Below are positions 13,038 through 14,006 of a stretch of DNA of 14,006 nt, one piece after another. Below the pieces are notes generated by a model. The model made no database searches. It was given only the letters and a program-made list of their open reading frames with translations, and was not told where the DNA came from. The translations under genes were made by a program, and so were the position numbers. The DNA comes from Eubacteriales bacterium (GTDB taxonomy: Bacteria > Bacillota > Clostridia > JAQUNY01): the NCBI GenBank assembly GCA_028717405.1, contig JAQUNY010000031.1, positions 1 to 14,006 on the forward strand. Direction: 5' to 3'. Position 1 is the stretch's first letter; the number at the start of each line of letters is the position of its first letter.

Positions 13038-13943
13038 TCACAAACCCCCCTCTTCCATATACTTGATTGCCTTGTTCACAGATTCCCTGCTTATTTCGAT
13101 CCTGGCGGCATTTCTCTGTGCTGATGGATCATTACCATCTTCATTATTCTCTCCGGATCGCCAAAAACGCCCTTCACTTACATACTTGTTTTCTCTGGAG
13201 CCCTTAAGTCCAATATATGGGCATCTTGACACATCGCTTTTCAGGTCGTTGGCGGTGTCATCAGGATTTATCCATAAAAGCTTCCCCCGCGTCACCCACT
13301 CCTCAAGCTCGAAATCCCTGTCGAACTCATAATATTCACCGAGCCTCAAATCTCCATTAAGATCTCTGTACCTGTAGCTGCTCATTCCGAACTCATTAGG
13401 CCTCTCTACGCCTGTCAGAGGAGGCCAGCTGAAGTAAAAGACAAGGTATGCCCTGTGCATCCCGATTCTACAAGATGATATAACCGCCTTTACCTGGTCG
13501 AAATATAAAAGACGCGGCAATACAAACGGCACATCAGGTCCGGGCGAGCATGTGAACGGGAAAAACTCAATTTTGTTTTCTCCATTCACAGTATTTCCCA
13601 GCGACAAAGCCCCTGTAAATCCCAAAAACGATTTTGGAAGCTCTTCGTCAGGCCTTACAGGATTATTGTTGTCCCACCACAGACCATCAATACCATGGGA
13701 ATCAATAGAATGCTTTAATACTTCGCCTGTAAACGGACATCTGGAAAGCTGCCTTAAAGGAACTTTCTGCCTGTATTCTGCTATCAGCCTGAGTATTTCC
13801 TTCCCGAGCGTCTCATACGCTCCCGGGGGCACTTCACTGTCTTCCAGGTCAAAACTTCTGAGCGCTTCTCTGTATTCTGCCTGTCTGGCAAAATACTCTC
13901 TCAATATTTCAGCTCTTTCTTTTTCAGAAAATTCAACTGTCAA
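13038..13943 (-). CDS. Unrecognised soluble protein, 301 residues
   Basis: I do not recognise this protein. It begins with a charged helical region (5-65), followed by RCPFTGEVLKHSIDSHGIDG (68-87) and a Trp/Asn/Pro segment GLWWDNNNPVRP, then a central part with CSPGPDVPFVLPRLLYFDQV (132-151) and RIGMHRAYLVFYFSWPP. An acidic, Tyr-rich region (LGEYYEFDRDFELEEWVTRG) leads to GKLLWINPDD, and the C-terminal part has a second RCPYIGLKG near 240-248. Four Cys are present (69, 132, 158, 241); the two RCP motifs each contain one Cys, so a zinc site is possible but not shown. No signal peptide or membrane segment is seen. The start is TTG with GGGGTGA eight bases upstream; an in-frame TGA two codons earlier excludes a longer form. 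It is coupled to the 345-residue gene and may follow further operon genes outside the window. Confidence 0.8.
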   Translation of the reverse strand: MTVEFSEKERAEILREYFARQAEYREALRSFDLEDSEVPPGAYETLGKEILRLIAEYRQKVPLRQLSRCPFTGEVLKHSIDSHGIDGLWWDNNNPVRPDEELPKSFLGFTGALSLGNTVNGENKIEFFPFTCSPGPDVPFVLPRLLYFDQVKAVISSCRIGMHRAYLVFYFSWPPLTGVERPNEFGMSSYRYRDLNGDLRLGEYYEFDRDFELEEWVTRGKLLWINPDDTANDLKSDVSRCPYIGLKGSRENKYVSEGRFWRSGENNEDGNDPSAQRNAARIEISRESVNKAIKYMEEGGL

Positions 13944-14006
13944 TAATATTCACCCCGTTTCTTCTCTTTAGATATCAATATTTTATCCGGTAACTTTCAT
14001 CGTTAT

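Noticed and set aside
13983..14006. Last seven codons of a further minus-strand gene ending in TAA
   Set aside because: A frame ending in Met-Lys-Val-Thr-Gly and TAA is open to the window edge, but 24 bases are too few to call a gene.

Overview
The window reads as chromosomal DNA of an anaerobic, endospore-lineage Firmicute of class Clostridia, probably near the Acetivibrio/Ruminiclostridium or related groups. This rests on the gene order efp - CD1247-type acidic protein - Asp23 - AmaP - DUF2273 - nusB - xseA - xseB - ispA, strong AGGAGG-type ribosome binding sites, sigma-A-like promoters and moderate GC. The genus cannot be fixed from the sequence alone. Most of the window is conserved core genome on the minus strand; the less usual content lies at about 7.1-9.0 kb (short tandem repeats) and 12.0-14.0 kb (two unrecognised genes beside a tRNA).

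Layout, read along the minus strand from right to left. (1) 13943-11999: two tightly coupled genes for soluble proteins that I do not recognise; the upstream part of their operon is outside the window. (2) 11776-11851 (+): tRNA-Lys(CTT) with a perfect consensus promoter and its own hairpin terminator. (3) 11656-10370: a stand-alone Gfo/Idh/MocA-type oxidoreductase. (4) 9020-10336 (+): an AI-2E/YtvI-type membrane protein, divergent from the next block. (5) 8764-5470: yqeG, aroE, aroQ and an Xaa-Pro aminopeptidase, i.e. a HAD phosphatase, two shikimate-pathway enzymes and a peptidase. (6) 5263-4213: efp and a small protein with a very acidic tail, closed by a rho-independent terminator. (7) 3869-1: a second transcription unit with its own good promoter, encoding Asp23, AmaP and DUF2273 (envelope-associated module), then nusB, xseA, xseB and the 5' part of ispA, which runs off the left edge.

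How the genes fit together: aroQ and aroE make two consecutive shikimate-pathway steps; efp and the Xaa-Pro peptidase are both proline-related (ribosome rescue at polyproline and cleavage at Xaa-Pro) and neighbour each other as in many Firmicutes; Asp23 and AmaP both carry the Asp23 fold, AmaP being the membrane anchor; xseA and xseB form exonuclease VII; ispA starts isoprenoid chain elongation.

Unexplained structure: a 64-bp tetranucleotide array in the yqeG leader, a 42-bp heptanucleotide array upstream of aroQ, four TCATGCAC motifs in the yqeG/AI-2E divergent promoter region, a 9-nt repeat coding for the acidic tail at 4213-4668, and paired TAATCTTG motifs before efp. The best candidate for something undescribed is the gene pair at 12.0-13.9 kb on the 3' side of the tRNA, but the sequence gives no function for it.
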